A stretch of DNA of 63,232 bases from contig JADGKB010000084.1 in NCBI GenBank assembly GCA_027604185.1, positions 1 to 63,232 of the forward strand, read 5' to 3'. The notes below the pieces were generated by a model, which was not told the DNA's origin, did not search any database, and saw only the letters and a list, made by a program, of their open reading frames with translations. Made by a program: the position numbers and the translations under genes. Numbering within the stretch: the stretch's first letter is position 1; every line of letters begins with the position of its first letter. This document shows, in pieces, positions 1 to 12,394 of this stretch. The stretch is from Boothiomyces macroporosus. Taxonomy: Eukaryota; Chytridiomycota; Chytridiomycetes; Rhizophydiales; Terramycetaceae.

Positions 1-648
1 ATGGAAAAGGAATTGGGTAACGCCGACGCTCTGTTGGAAAGAATGATGCCAAAGGAAGTCTTGGATCAACTTAAGGGTGGAAACGTGCCATCTGCCGAGG
101 AATACGAATGTGTAACTGTATTCTTTAGCGATATTACAAACTTTACCGTTCTCTCTTCCCAGACTTCTACCCAAGACATGCTTAAAACTCTTGACCAATT
201 GTGGATCAAGTATGATGCAATCGCACGAAAATGGAACATGCACAAAGTTGAAACTATTGGTGATGCCTTCCTTGGAGTTTCCGGGTGTCCAAAGAGACAC
301 CCAGACCATGCAATCAATGCTGTCGAATTTGCGATTGACATCATGGCAATGATCAAAGAGTTCAAAACCGCAATGGGCTCTTCGATTGCCATTCGTATTG
401 GATTGAACTCTGGCCCAATCACTGCGGGTGTTCTTGGAGAATTGAATCCGCACTGGTGCATTGTTGGCGACACTGTCAACACTGCTTCCAGGATGGAATC
501 TACTTCCAAACCATTGAGAATCCACATTTCGGAAAGCACTTACAACTTGGTTAAGGGGTGTGGCAAATTCTTGCTCACTGGCCCTGACGTGCTGGATGTC
601 AAAGGAAAAGGCACTATGAACACTTACTGGGTCGAAGGGAGAGTTTAA
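1..648 (+). CDS. Rhodopsin-guanylyl cyclase, C-terminal cyclase domain (5' end outside window)
   Basis: This is the 3' part of a class III nucleotide cyclase gene, open from the first base and stopping at 646-648. The visible 215 residues are a short helical linker and a complete catalytic domain. In fragment numbering both metal-binding aspartates are present (D44 in FFSDITNF, D88 in ETIGDAF). The guanine-selecting pair is E84 and C153, and the transition-state pair is N160 and R164 (GDTVNTASR). It should therefore make cGMP. No rhodopsin part is visible. I infer one because the linker and catalytic domain closely resemble those of the next gene, 112 bp downstream on the same strand, which is a rhodopsin-cyclase fusion. 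Met1 here is probably internal. The call as a guanylyl cyclase is firm; the fusion is inference. Confidence 0.85.
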   Translation: MEKELGNADALLERMMPKEVLDQLKGGNVPSAEEYECVTVFFSDITNFTVLSSQTSTQDMLKTLDQLWIKYDAIARKWNMHKVETIGDAFLGVSGCPKRHPDHAINAVEFAIDIMAMIKEFKTAMGSSIAIRIGLNSGPITAGVLGELNPHWCIVGDTVNTASRMESTSKPLRIHISESTYNLVKGCGKFLLTGPDVLDVKGKGTMNTYWVEGRV

Positions 649-760
649 TATTCCACCAATAAATAAGAGCTTCAAAATTAATATTTTATCATGGGGACTG
701 TTGATATTTATCATTTCATTGTTTACAGATATCAACTTCTGAAAACGGAAATTATCTAAA

Positions 761-2326
761 ATGTCAAATCTGTGGTCAGCCAAAATCAAGAATGAAACTG
801 AAAAGTCTCGCATTCAATCAACTACCATCAATCAAATGATACTCTCGTTTATCGTTTGGTAATTCTTGTTGATGTAGGCTATTTATCACTGTTCCTATGG
901 CGGTTTACACTCACTATGTTCACAGTGGAGCCCAACCTTTCGATAGAGGCAATGCAGACAGTTGGTACAACTACAATGCATCTATATTCACTTTCACTGG
1001 GTTATCTGCTTTCTTTGCGATGCTTACAGCAAAGTCAAATGACAAAAAGTCTTTGGCAATTGTATTGGGATTGGTTAATCTTATCACTCTATGTTCATAT
1101 CTCACAATAGCGAAACGGTTGACACCCAATGTACCAGATAGCAATGGGTATCCTGTCGACTTTGCCAGATATTTGGAATGGATTGCTTGCTGCCCAAACA
1201 TGGTTCTTTTAATTGGAGAATTCACTAAAGATGCTGAATATACATCCCAAACCTTTCTGAATAATTATGTCATGTTATGTTGTGGTTTTTTGGCATCAGT
1301 TACTGGCGAATCGTTATCAATCATCTTTACTAGCATTACTGTGTATCTTTTCATAAAGGTTATGACAGGGCTACACAGGATGTATTCAAATGCCATAGAT
1401 GGACGAACTGGATGTACATTGGACCGCACTATGGTTAGAATTGCTAATATCACCACCACTTTCGGTTGGAGTTTATGTATGACAACGCTAACCTAGTTCC
1501 TATTGTTTGGTTTCTGGTGCGATTTAAGGTGATTAGTTTTGAAACCGGAGAAATGCTATACTGCTTTGGAGACATTGTCGCCAAAGCGTTCTTGACCCTG
1601 GTGTTGGTTAACGCTACAATCGAACATGCTCAAAATGAAACTATCCAGCGAATTTCAGGGATCGCTTCTGTAATGGAAAGGGAAATGAACAACACAGACG
1701 TTGTATTAGAAAAGTTTATTCCACCAGAAGTGCTTTCTAATATTAAAGAAGGTAACTTCCCAGAAGCACAAGACTATGAGAGCGTAACCATTTTATTGAG
1801 TGATATTACAAACTACAATGTACTTTCAGCGAGAAATTCTACCCGCGATGTGCTAAAGACTCTAGATTCACTTTGGTCAAAGTACGAAGAAATTGGTAAA
1901 AAGTGGGGAATATATAAAGTAGAAACTATTGGGGATGCGTATTTGGGCGTTAGTGGATGTCCAACTAGATCCGAAAATCATGCTGAAAACTGCTTAAATT
2001 TCGCGTTGGATATACTGGAAATGACAACAGAATTCAAAACTGAAACAAAAGAAGGAATACAAATTCGAATTGGAATACATTCTGGTCCAGTTGTAGCTGG
2101 CCTAATGGGAGCAAACAATCCTCGTTGGTGTATAGTTGGAGACTCAGTTAGCACCGCATCGCGAATCGAAGCGCTTTCAAAGCCAATGAGGATTAATATC
2201 TCTGAATCTACTTATGAGCTGGTCAAGGACAAGAATATGTTTGAATTTAGCGGGCCAAATTCCTACGAAGTCAAAGGGAAAGGAAGGTTCAACATGTATT
2301 GGGTTTCTCGTTTAAATAAAGAATAA
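761..2326 (+). CDS. Rhodopsin-guanylyl cyclase fusion (light-gated cGMP synthesis)
   Basis: Exons 761-858, 878-1476 and 1497-2326 encode 508 residues. Introns are 19 and 20 nt. The N-terminal half is a microbial rhodopsin. It shows a helix-3 motif RYLEW with R130 and counterion E133, a helix-6 motif W-S-L-F-P, and a helix-7 motif D258-I-V-A-K262, where K262 is the retinal Schiff-base lysine. An extra hydrophobic segment near residues 25-45 fits the eight-helix topology of enzyme rhodopsins. A short linker leads to a cyclase domain with D335 and D379 (metals), E375 and C444 (guanine) and R455. The usual catalytic Asn is replaced by S451 (DSVSTASR). Family knowledge: such fusions drive zoospore phototaxis through cGMP. 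Partnering with the upstream paralogue is inference. AATAAA overlaps the stop codon. Confidence 0.93.
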
Positions 2327-2395
2327 ATGGCATTTCTGGTTCAAAGCCCTTAAATTGCTTCATCACAAGCTCAAAATATCTCGTGAAAAAAAGAA

Positions 2396-4532
2396 ATGAA
2401 TCGCCGTCTGCTCATCAAGTACCTAACCAGTAATATTAGATCGTTGAACAGAAATTTATTGACAAAGAGATTCCAGCAAACATTTGCGAATCAAGATAAA
2501 GTCCCTCGATTGCCAATTCCAACTCTGGAAAATCTGGAACAGAAATATTTGAAATCTTGCCAACCACTGCTCTCAAAGGAAGATTATGAAAAAACCGAAT
2601 CGATTGTAAAGGAATTCTTGAGCAAAGGTTTGTGATGTTAATGTAGACGGATTCGGGACTACTTTACAGGAACGTTTGATTGAATACGAAAAGAAGGAAC
2701 CAGTAATCTGTTTTTAATCCAGCATTCCTGGTTGGAAAAGATTTGGCTTCAAAAGGCATATTTGGAATGGAGAGAGCCTAGCATGATCAACGTCAACTGG
2801 TGGTGTCAACTGGTTGATCACCCAGAGCACCCGCTTGATTTACTCACAAAACCTCCTCCAAAGGGAGTATTGACTTCGTTCCAAATTAAAAGAGCCGCAG
2901 GATTAATCACAAATCTGTTGAATTTCAATGACATGTTAAACAATCAAACTTTCCCAGCAGAATCGATTAAGGGTACGCCATTATGTATGAATCAATATAA
3001 AAACATTTTCGGTACCACCAGATTGCCTGGAAAGACTTCTGATTCTCTAAGCCATCAATATCCTACAACTGCAAAACACATTATTGTCCTTACAAAGAAC
3101 GAAATCTTTAAAGTTCAAGTTTTGACTGATGATGGAAAGAGAGTCCCAATCGCAGAGATTGAACGCGTTCTGTTGAATATTGGAAAGGAAACTTTAGTTG
3201 AACGTAGCCCACCTCATATTGGCGTTTTGACTGCTGGTGATCGTGATACTTGGTTCGAAGCTTATGAAAAGCTACGTGCCCTCTCGCCTACAAATGTCAA
3301 AAACTTTGATATCATCAAAGATGCTCTATTTGCCGTTTGTTTGGACGACCATTCCACTAAAAAGAATTTGGATCAATCATTAACGCAGATTTTCCACAAC
3401 AATAATGCTCAAAACAGATGGTTTGACAAATCTTTACAATTGATTGTTGCAAATAGCGGAAGAGCTGGTTTAAATGGTGAAGTAAAGGATCCCTAATCAT
3501 AGCACACTCCATCTGATGCGGTTGTACCAGGCAATGTAATGGACTACATTATATCTCAGTAATTCGCAATACTAAAAATAGTGAACCATCTATTGATCCT
3601 GAGAATGCCGCACAAGGAGAATATCTTGCCCCACCTCAAAGATTAGATTGGGTTGTTGATGACTCTGTGAATGCTCTAATTGAAAAAGCAAGAGGAGTTG
3701 CACAAGCTCTGATTGATGATACTGAAAGTACTCTTCTTCAGACCGATTATTATGGATCCAGATTTATGAAGGAAGTAGCAAAGACCTCTCCTGATGCTTA
3801 TATCCAAATCGCTCTTCAACTTGCATACTATAGGTTGCACAAGAAGCCGACTGCTGTTTATGAGTCTGCATCCACCCGTTTCTTCAAACACGGAAGAACT
3901 GAAACTGGTAGAAGCATGTCAAATGAAAGCTTGGAATTCATCAGCACCTTTGACAACGATGATGTTTTGGTATTTGTATTTTAATTTAGTATGACTCCAA
4001 ACGTGAATTGTTTAAAAAAGCAGTCAACACCCAATCAAACTACATGAAGGATGCTGCTTATGGAAAGGGAATTGACAGACATATGCTTGGATTGAGATGC
4101 ATGATTAAACCAGATGAAATGGACAAAGCAACCATGTTTACCGACCCTGCTTACATTACCTCAATGACATTTAGACTCTCCACAAGTAACATGTCCCCTG
4201 GAAGAAACTTTTATGGTGGATTCGGACCAGTCGTTTTTGACGGATATGGTATCAACTACGCGATTGACAAGGATAACCTCAAATTCTCCATCTCTGCTAA
4301 ACGCTCATGCACTGAAACCAAAATATACAGATTCAAGGATGAGTTGGAAAAAGTATTTAAAGATCTATGCATCCTCTTCCCAAAGAGAAGTGAAGTATGG
4401 GGAAAGAACTGGAGAAAAGATCAACAAGCTGAAAAAGTTGCAGACATCAGATTTGCCAAGATGAAGGCTCTTAGTGATGAATACCTTACCAAACAAGCTT
4501 CATTGGCTGAAAAATATTCAAAGAAAGCTTAA
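2396..4532 (+). CDS. Carnitine O-acyltransferase (CrAT-like)
   Basis: Six exons (2396-2627, 2647-2702, 2723-3481, 3503-3558, 3582-3969, 3990-4532) encode 677 residues, typical for the choline/carnitine acyltransferase family. Introns are 19-23 nt. The N-terminus is basic and hydroxylated, compatible with a mitochondrial presequence. It is followed by the family opening RLPIPTLENLEQKYLKS. The catalytic histidine lies in GEHTPSDA directly after intron 3. The C-terminal part includes the substrate-site stretch TFRLSTSNMSPG. The enzyme moves acetyl or other acyl groups between CoA and carnitine for shuttling between mitochondrion or peroxisome and cytosol. The acyl specificity cannot be read here. 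There is no C-terminal AKL-type peroxisomal signal; the end is YSKKA. Confidence 0.93.
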
Positions 4533-4551
4533 TAAACTTTTACCAAAAATT

Positions 4552-4893
4552 ATGAAAATTTCAAAGATCGAACGTTTTGATGTTAAATTGATGCAGGATA
4601 GATTTGCAGCTCTGAGCCAGGATTTCAAAAATGATTTGGAAGGTAAGATCGGACTCACCACGACCAACTGGCAGCAACCAAACAACTGGTTTCAGAGTTG
4701 TTTACCTTATTTAGTAACGAAGGTCAAGAACAAATCATTCAAGAAGGGTTTTCTCAGCTTCGATTAGTGTACCAGCAGGTCGAAATCTATGAAAAGAAGC
4801 AAGGTATTCGATATTCACGCAGGGGACATGCATCACAAGTTGAGTAATTTCATTGACTCCATGACCATGTGTCACCAGCAATTTAATCAATAA
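4552..4893 (+). CDS. Small coiled-coil protein, unknown function
   Basis: The start codon lies 19 nt after the carnitine acyltransferase stop. Exon 1 is 4552-4642 and the last two coding stretches end at 4803 and run 4823-4893. The second intron is 19 nt (4804-4822). The first begins at 4643 and could end at 4674 (32 nt, 96-residue protein, reading through ATKQLVS) or 4695 (53 nt, 89 residues); both keep the frame. The predicted protein is acidic, amphipathic and helical throughout, with no recognised motif. It resembles small subunits of multiprotein coiled-coil complexes only in a general way, so I give it no function. AATAAA overlaps the stop codon. Confidence 0.6.
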
Positions 4894-5033
4894 AACGATC
4901 CCTTGAAACGCTCACTTGCGAATTATTTGTAATGCCACTGTGGACCATTTTCCACGATAAGGTTGTTCCCATGATACCGCATAGAACAATAGCAGTGAAA
5001 ATATTTAAATGGAAATATTAGACGGAACCGCAT

Positions 5034-6305
5034 ATGACTGATATTCAAAAGGCAAACCAGGTAGTAATCAACCAAATTTTGGCGGCAAAAATCTCAAACC
5101 CAGATAATTTGATGGCAAAGCACTTTGATGCCAACTACTACAGGGATCTCCCACAAGATTTGCAAAACAGGTTGGTAAAAATCTGCAAGTCCGGTGCCGA
5201 AAATCCAGACTCTGGTCTTGGTATGTATGCAATGTCCCCTGATGACTATGATGTTTTTAACGAATACTTTGAAAAGGTAATCAAAGAGTACCACAAAATC
5301 AAAGGCAAGGTTCACCACGTTACCAACTGGGATTTGTCTACTAAACAAGAAAAGTTAAACTCTATGGGTTGTGAAGATGGGAAATTGGACTTGACTAGGC
5401 TTGGATTGAAGAATACCTCAATGCGTGTACGTGTTGGAAGAAACCTTTCCTCTTTCCCGCTTCCTGGTGCAATGACAAAGGAAGACAGAGTTAAAATGGA
5501 AAATACCATGATCAATGCTTTCAAGAAGTTGATGGCTGACCCTACCTTTGGTGGAAACTACTATTCATTGACTCCAGGGTCTCCATTCCAAATCAATGAC
5601 GAAGAATATAACAGACTGGTAAAAGAACACATCATGTTCAAGGACATGTCCGACGACAAGTATCTCAACAGCGCAGGGATCTCTTCAAACTGGCCATATG
5701 GAAGAGGTTGCTACGTGTCCGCTGACAAGGAATTCATTGTTTGGGTTGGAGAAGAAGACCACCTGAGAATAATGTGTATGAAGACCGGCACCGTTTTGAA
5801 CGAAGTATTTGACCGTTTGAAGAATGCTAGTGTTGTAGTAGAAAAGTATGCAGACAAGTTTGCTAAATCTAAAAAGTATGGCTTTGTTACTTCTTGCCCA
5901 ACTAATTTGGGTACTGGTATGAGAGCATCGCTCCACATTAAGCTTCCAAACTTGACCGCCGATGGAAGCGATGCAAAGGCCAAAGCAGTATGTAAACCGC
6001 TTGGTTTGTCCGTTCGTGGTTTAGGAGGTGAACACACCCCAATTGGTGCAGATGGCACTGTTGATATCTCTCCTTCTGCCCGCTTGATGATTGAAGAAGC
6101 AAGCATTATCTGCTCGCTGTATGAAGGTATTAAGCGATTGTTGGCTGCTGAACAGGCTGCTATTGATGGAAATGTTTCTGGAGCTAAATCCATTTCGTTC
6201 AAAGAAACCTCCATCGTCAACCAGCTTATGGATCCAACCAGCCCACTCCCATATATCTTGGCCGCTTCCGGTTTGTTGTGGCTGTTCTTGGCAAGAAAGA
6301 ACTAA
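5034..6305 (+). CDS. Phosphagen (guanidino) kinase with C-terminal membrane anchor
   Basis: Single exon, 423 residues. The N-terminal all-helical domain carries NPDSGLGMYA, equivalent to the arginine-kinase guanidino-specificity loop region. The catalytic domain has the nucleotide-binding arginines in RVRVGRN, then VGEEDHLRIM, and the reactive cysteine motif SCPTNLGTGMRASLH. The family end motif is GEHTP...VDIS. It reversibly transfers phosphate from ATP to a guanidino compound as an energy buffer. Arginine kinases are about 356 residues; here about 55 extra residues end in a 17-20 residue hydrophobic segment followed by ARKN, a classical tail anchor (mitochondrial outer membrane or ER). The guanidino substrate (arginine or another) cannot be decided from sequence. 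Confidence 0.93.
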   Translation: MTDIQKANQVVINQILAAKISNPDNLMAKHFDANYYRDLPQDLQNRLVKICKSGAENPDSGLGMYAMSPDDYDVFNEYFEKVIKEYHKIKGKVHHVTNWDLSTKQEKLNSMGCEDGKLDLTRLGLKNTSMRVRVGRNLSSFPLPGAMTKEDRVKMENTMINAFKKLMADPTFGGNYYSLTPGSPFQINDEEYNRLVKEHIMFKDMSDDKYLNSAGISSNWPYGRGCYVSADKEFIVWVGEEDHLRIMCMKTGTVLNEVFDRLKNASVVVEKYADKFAKSKKYGFVTSCPTNLGTGMRASLHIKLPNLTADGSDAKAKAVCKPLGLSVRGLGGEHTPIGADGTVDISPSARLMIEEASIICSLYEGIKRLLAAEQAAIDGNVSGAKSISFKETSIVNQLMDPTSPLPYILAASGLLWLFLARKN

Positions 6306-6341
6306 ATATATCTGCTGTTCTTTTTCAATTTTTTGCAAGTC

Positions 6342-7017
6342 ATGGCAATCATTGTTCGAAATAGACCCGGAATAAGGAATGAGGACTGGGAATTCCCAGT
6401 GGGTAATACGCTCCAGTCTCAGATACAGAATGAAATATTTAAAGACCCGTCGAATATATCAGGAATACTCGCAACACCGAAAAACGTTGACGAGTCCCTC
6501 TGGATGTTCCATCAAATACGGTAGATTCAAACTAACAAGACAAATATGCTTACAACTAAATGGTACTAAAGGACTAAATAGATCTCTTTTGTTTATTAGC
6601 CAACGAGTGCAATCCTACAAACTGCCCGGATATGAAAGCTGGAGAGTGGATGTACTTGTGCGCTGCACACGCAGAACCAAATCCATGTTCCGCAATAGAC
6701 TATATTCTCCATACACTGGAAGGAGCCTCTTCACTGTTAAATTCAGATTTATTTTACCCCGAAGAGTACATGGATTTTAATCTAGCCAAAAACTAACACC
6801 AGCAGCCCATAAATTATGCCAAAATGTTGTTCGCAGATTGTACAGAGTATTTTCACATGCGTGGTATCAAATCCATTAATGCAGGTTCCATCATCGAGAG
6901 ATCTTTCTTGAATTTCAAAATGAGACGCATCTGTACTCTAGATTCTTGGAATTAACAACGAAAAAGTACGATATTATCGCAGAGAAGATGCTTATTATAC
7001 CTGCCGATTTGAAATAA
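6342..7017 (+). CDS. MOB4: MOB4/phocein-family MOB kinase activator
   Basis: Five exons (6342-6520, 6540-6562, 6582-6765, 6786-6863, 6885-7017) encode 198 residues. Introns are 19-21 nt, and exon 2 is only 23 nt. The order of conserved blocks matches phocein: RNRPG near the start, VDESLW...RQICLQLN, zinc cysteines in ECNPTNCP, YLCAAH, the IDYILHTLEGA block, and zinc histidines in FSHAWFHHRE. MOB4 is a core subunit of the STRIPAK phosphatase-kinase complex (PP2A, striatin, GCKIII kinases). Assignment to MOB4 rather than MOB1 rests on RNRPG and FLCAAH-type blocks. AATAAA overlaps the stop codon. Confidence 0.92.
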
Positions 7018-7435
7018 ATTCAGGTTCCCTAAGTTGGACTTTAATGGTGCAATTAGTACTGTGTGGTTGCTTTGCATTTGCTATTTGAATTTAGTGAAAG
7101 CCATCTTATCAACACGTTGGCTTCCCTGGTAAGACGGCCAAGCTAACCTGCAGCAATTAATTTAAATTTCATCTCCATTTGAAAACATCAACCAAATATA
7201 CACTAAAAAGCCGTCATCGCTATCGGCCTTGCGGCTACCAGTCGGCCCTCTTTGCTGATATCTAACTTGATTAATGACAATAATGAAGGGTGATTCATTC
7301 TGATGTTTTATTACTGGTCATAGAATACCTTCCTAAATGAGCTAAATTAAGCGATTTTGTGCGACGCAAAATCACCTGACCTGCAGTATAAAATATGTCC
7401 TCATCACTTTTGCGAAACAAAGAAAATAATCAGAA
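7018..7435. promoter_or_regulatory. GAPDH upstream region with TATA box
   Basis: This 418-bp stretch has no convincing gene. A TATA box (TATAAAAT, 7387-7394) sits 49 nt before the GAPDH start codon, as expected for a strongly expressed gene. The rest is AT-rich and without obvious repeats. Confidence 0.6.
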
Positions 7436-8515
<1,080 letters not shown>

Positions 8516-8565
8516 TCAAATAAATCTTATTGCTTATTTTAAAACTAAAAATTATCGCTTTATTC

Positions 8566-11500
8566 TTAAACATAGAACTTTTTGTTGATCAAGAAAACGA
8601 GCAAGTTGACATTAACTTTTGCACAATCAAGGATCGTGATGATATCAACCTTATTGTACTGATGTTGCAACAAATCCTCCAACTTTAAAGTTTCAGTTCC
8701 TAAACTTTTGCCCAGTAAAGTAACATCGAGGGTAAAAATGCCAGCTTCATCGGAAGAGATGGTCAATGTCAGCAACCCGTATTGCTTTGGAGTGTGGTCA
8801 TCAATAGAAATCAAAACACCCTTCTTGTGTAGTTCTGCGCCATTGTATTTAAAGGATCCGAATTGTGGTACTTTTCCGGCTTTCTTCAAACCTTGAATGT
8901 GATAATATTGCTTGGAGAAAATCATTGGTGCTTTCTTGTTTTTACTACATCAATCAAAGCTTACCCCTTCTTGTTTGTTAATTGCGCCATACAAGAGTCA
9001 ATGTAGTCGTGGTATGACTTTAAGGAGTCGTCCAAAAATTTGGATTTTTCTTGCAAGCTGTTCAAGGTTTTTCTGAGGGATGCAAATTCCTTCTTGCGGA
9101 AATCTCTTCTTCTTTGTTTGGTCAACATATCTTCTACGATAGAATCCAACATGGATTGGTAGTGATCCTTCTTTGAAACAGTGCCATGTTGCTCTAATTG
9201 TGACATTAATTCCAAAGCCTTGATTTTGAACTGTTGCAAAGTTTTGCTAAGTTAGTGCTAAATTTACAATTTGCCATTTTCCTTGTACAATGTTTGGAAT
9301 GCAGAGTGAGAATGAGGTTCGGGAGCAGTCGATTGGCCGTGCAGATTTTCAATCGAGTTGTGTACAGAAACGTTGTTGTGCTTTTGCTCTTCGTCTAGCA
9401 AGAACTGAGCGAATGCAGCCTCTTCTTCAGGAGTTGCATTATCCTCCAAAATATCCAACAGTGTTCGGCCAGTTGAAAATTTGATAATAACAGTAACCAT
9501 ACGCTTTGCAGTTTGAACTAGATCTTTAACTGGATCTGTTTCGATAATCTTGGCAAATCTATTTGACAAACGGAGGACAACTTCACTGCCAGGGCCTTTT
9601 GCTGCAGTTCCCAAAGCAGGTGGTGGGCCAAGTTCGCTAAGAATAACTCGCAAGGAATCATTTTTGAGGTTTGGCAATTGCTCCAAATTTTCAACCAAAC
9701 TATGGTGGACAAGGATGATTTCGTCTGGGGTGATATAAACCGAGTTGCTCTCCTTTCTACCAGTGTCCAAATATTCATTAATATCAAAGAATTCTTCTGC
9801 AGAGACTACAGACGATGCTTCTCTTAAAAACACCGCAAACTTGACAGATGCAGTTTTAATATAGTTGGAGTATGCTTGAAGGTATGAATCAGATTCAGTA
9901 GCACCATATGATTTGTTTACAGATATTTGGTGGAGAGTCTTTGCAACTTCAGCCAAATTCTTTCTTTGGATTGGAGAAATTGCAGATTCAATAACATCAA
10001 ATGCTTCAGGGGCAACAATCACGGGGTTGATGTATCTATAGTACAAGAGGTTCCCAATCATCAAATTGATATCTTTTTCTTGATCTGCATTTGGGAATTT
10101 TAATTTCATAGCCTCTTTCAATTTCATTGCGACATAACGAATACCGTAAGGCATCTTGTTGATTGACTTTACAATTGAGAGCAAGAACATGTCGGTAATC
10201 TTTTTCAATTTTTCAAAATCTACGAATTAAGCGTGTCTTACTGGACATTTGAATATTTTTAACATCCGGATCAGCAGCAGCAACTTCGGCAGTGACATCG
10301 TATGGCTTTGCAGATTTTTCACCAGTTCTAATTTCCTCTTCTCTAATGGTGGCTTTGTAAATTGCGATTGGATCACTTTCTAAATCCAAATCGTTGTTCT
10401 CCAACACAAACTCTAATAGAGGCCTCAGCAATCCTCTGAGATATTCTCTTTCTTTTGCCCCACTAGGTCAAATATTTGTTTACCGAGTATATTGGAGCAC
10501 GAGTTTGATAAACAGTGGGTTTTCACGAACCAATTCATCTACCTTTGAAACTTCATCCAATTCGATTTTAATGCAGGCTTCAATCAATTTGATAAACAAG
10601 TATTCTTCTCTAGCATTTTGGGCATACCCATATAGTGTGAGAACAACCTGCTCCAAGAATTTAGTGGCACTTCCACCACTTTTCTTGTTCAATGTAAACA
10701 TCAACCCTGCCAAGTATACTGGCTCGGTTTGAAGCAAGTAGAACAATTCTTCGTATTTTTTCTTTCTTTCCTTTGTATCTTTATCGTTCCCGCGGAATGA
10801 TATTATCCCTGCTTCGTTGGCAAGACTCTGTGCAGTTTTGGCTAGTGCTGCTCTCATATCCTTGGATTTGAAGTGAGCAACTTCTTCAATTGTGATTCTA
10901 TTTTTTACCAACAATGCAACTTTAGAATCTAAATCATTCAAATCCTTTTCTGCAGCGAGATTTTCTCTGATCTTTTGGACTACTTGGCGTTTTAGTTCGT
11001 CCAGGGCCTTTTCGTCGTCAAAGTCAAAGTCTGAGTGCTCTAAAAGATGAAGATATTGACGAACAACCTTCAAGTTGGCACCTCCTCTGTTCAACCCTAT
11101 TATTAGCCGTTATATTACGAAGCGCGTGGTACTGTTTGCGTGCATTTACTCCTCTCCACCATGCCTGAATTTTTACAATCTCCTTAACATGAGCATGGTA
11201 AAACCCATGCTTCTTCAAATAGTCTTCTCTTGCTCGCTTGCCCTTGAATCGAGCTTGGATCTATTGTAAAGTCTCGCATACTTTTTCAAACAGCTTTTCA
11301 TTAGACTTGAATAGCATTAATCTGTTTTGGTAGTTTCTTCTTTGTTTGTATCCTTTCCACACACGCTGGATAGTTTGAGCTGCACGTTCTCTTTCTGCCA
11401 CTTTCTTTGCCAAGTACATTCTGACAACAGATTGGGCCTTAACGATATCCGAAATGTGTTCCTCGAGATACTGGGCTCTTTTCAATCTTGCCTCCTCTTC

Positions 11501-12267
11501 CTCTCTAGCTAGGCGCTGCTCTTCAGTCTCTGTGTTCATTTCTTTAGCAAGTTCGTTTTGAATATTGCCAAAAGATGGCATATTTACGGCAGCGTCTTCC
11601 AAATTTTGCGCCGTGGAATTCAAGAGGTCGTCTATTGATTATAGAAAGAGTACCACTGAATTCCAAGTGTCCAACTAAATTCTTGATGTTTGGAGCCTTG
11701 CCCTTTTTCGCCAACAAGTGACTGAGCGCGTGGATGCAATAAATAACCTTTGGCAGATTCTTTTTGTCGTACAAATCAGTCAGTTCAAAGAAAAAGACTT
11801 CTGGCAACCCTTCATTTCTCATTGCCGTGAAAAAGTAGTTTATATTATCCGAATGTCTGAATTGCAATTTCGTTTTGTCCTGAGATGAGACCTTCAAATA
11901 CCTCAAAGACTTTCTTTACGGCTCCTGGCTGGAAAAACTTTGCAAGGTGCGCTAAATCGATTCCGTTTCTCAGCTCTTCCTCCAATTGATCGATTGGCGC
12001 GATTTCTGTGTGGATACAGGCCTCTATCCATCTATGTTAATAATATGTCGGTACTCTTTTGCTTCTCCAATATGGCACAGATAATCGTAAGCGATTCTTT
12101 TTTTACGTTCATTGTCCATATATGCCGCATCTCTAACTACTCCATCATCTTGATGCAAAACTTTATGATGGATCTCCTTCTTCTCCTTTTTTACTGTTCC
12201 ACGTACTGGGAGAGAAGGTAAATCTTGGGGTTATCGTGATTTTACCTTCACTGTGTAATTCCGCCAT
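8566..12267 (-). CDS. IQGAP-family scaffold (CH, IQ motifs, RasGAP-related, RGCt)
   Basis: Eleven exons encode 1161 residues: 12246-12267, 12055-12223, 11902-12031, 11654-11879, 11282-11631, 11119-11260, 10484-11096, 10242-10462, 9268-10219, 8965-9246 and 8566-8944. All ten introns are 20-23 nt. Order of domains: a calponin-homology domain (EAKEWIEACI..., then FRHSDNI and YCIHALSHLL); four IQ motifs such as AAQTIQRVWKGYKQRR; a GTPase-binding RasGAP-related domain (ESDPIAIYKA, LLYYRYINPVIVAPEAF); a helical stretch; and the RasGAP C-terminal domain ending AKVNVNLLVFLINKKF. IQGAPs link Rho-type GTPases and calmodulin to actin, for example in cytokinesis. The protein is shorter than animal IQGAPs and has no WW domain. 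Confidence 0.96.
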
Positions 12268-12394
12268 GTTGTGATTTGCAAAGCGTGTTTAAAGTTGTTT
12301 TTGAGCGCGATTGAAGCCACAGCAATAATTGGCCAACCATCAGTGAATAAATCGTTCGTAAAACAAGAGCATAACTAACGGGCCACAAGGTTTA

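Noticed and set aside
1471..1496. A 26-nt intron in the second rhodopsin-cyclase
   Set aside because: A 20-nt intron starting at 1477 keeps the same frame, fits the size norm and restores the conserved helix-6 W-x-x-F-P motif.
5711..6220. Open frame of 169 codons antisense to the phosphagen kinase
   Set aside because: It overlaps a well-conserved gene completely and its translation has no domain or start context.
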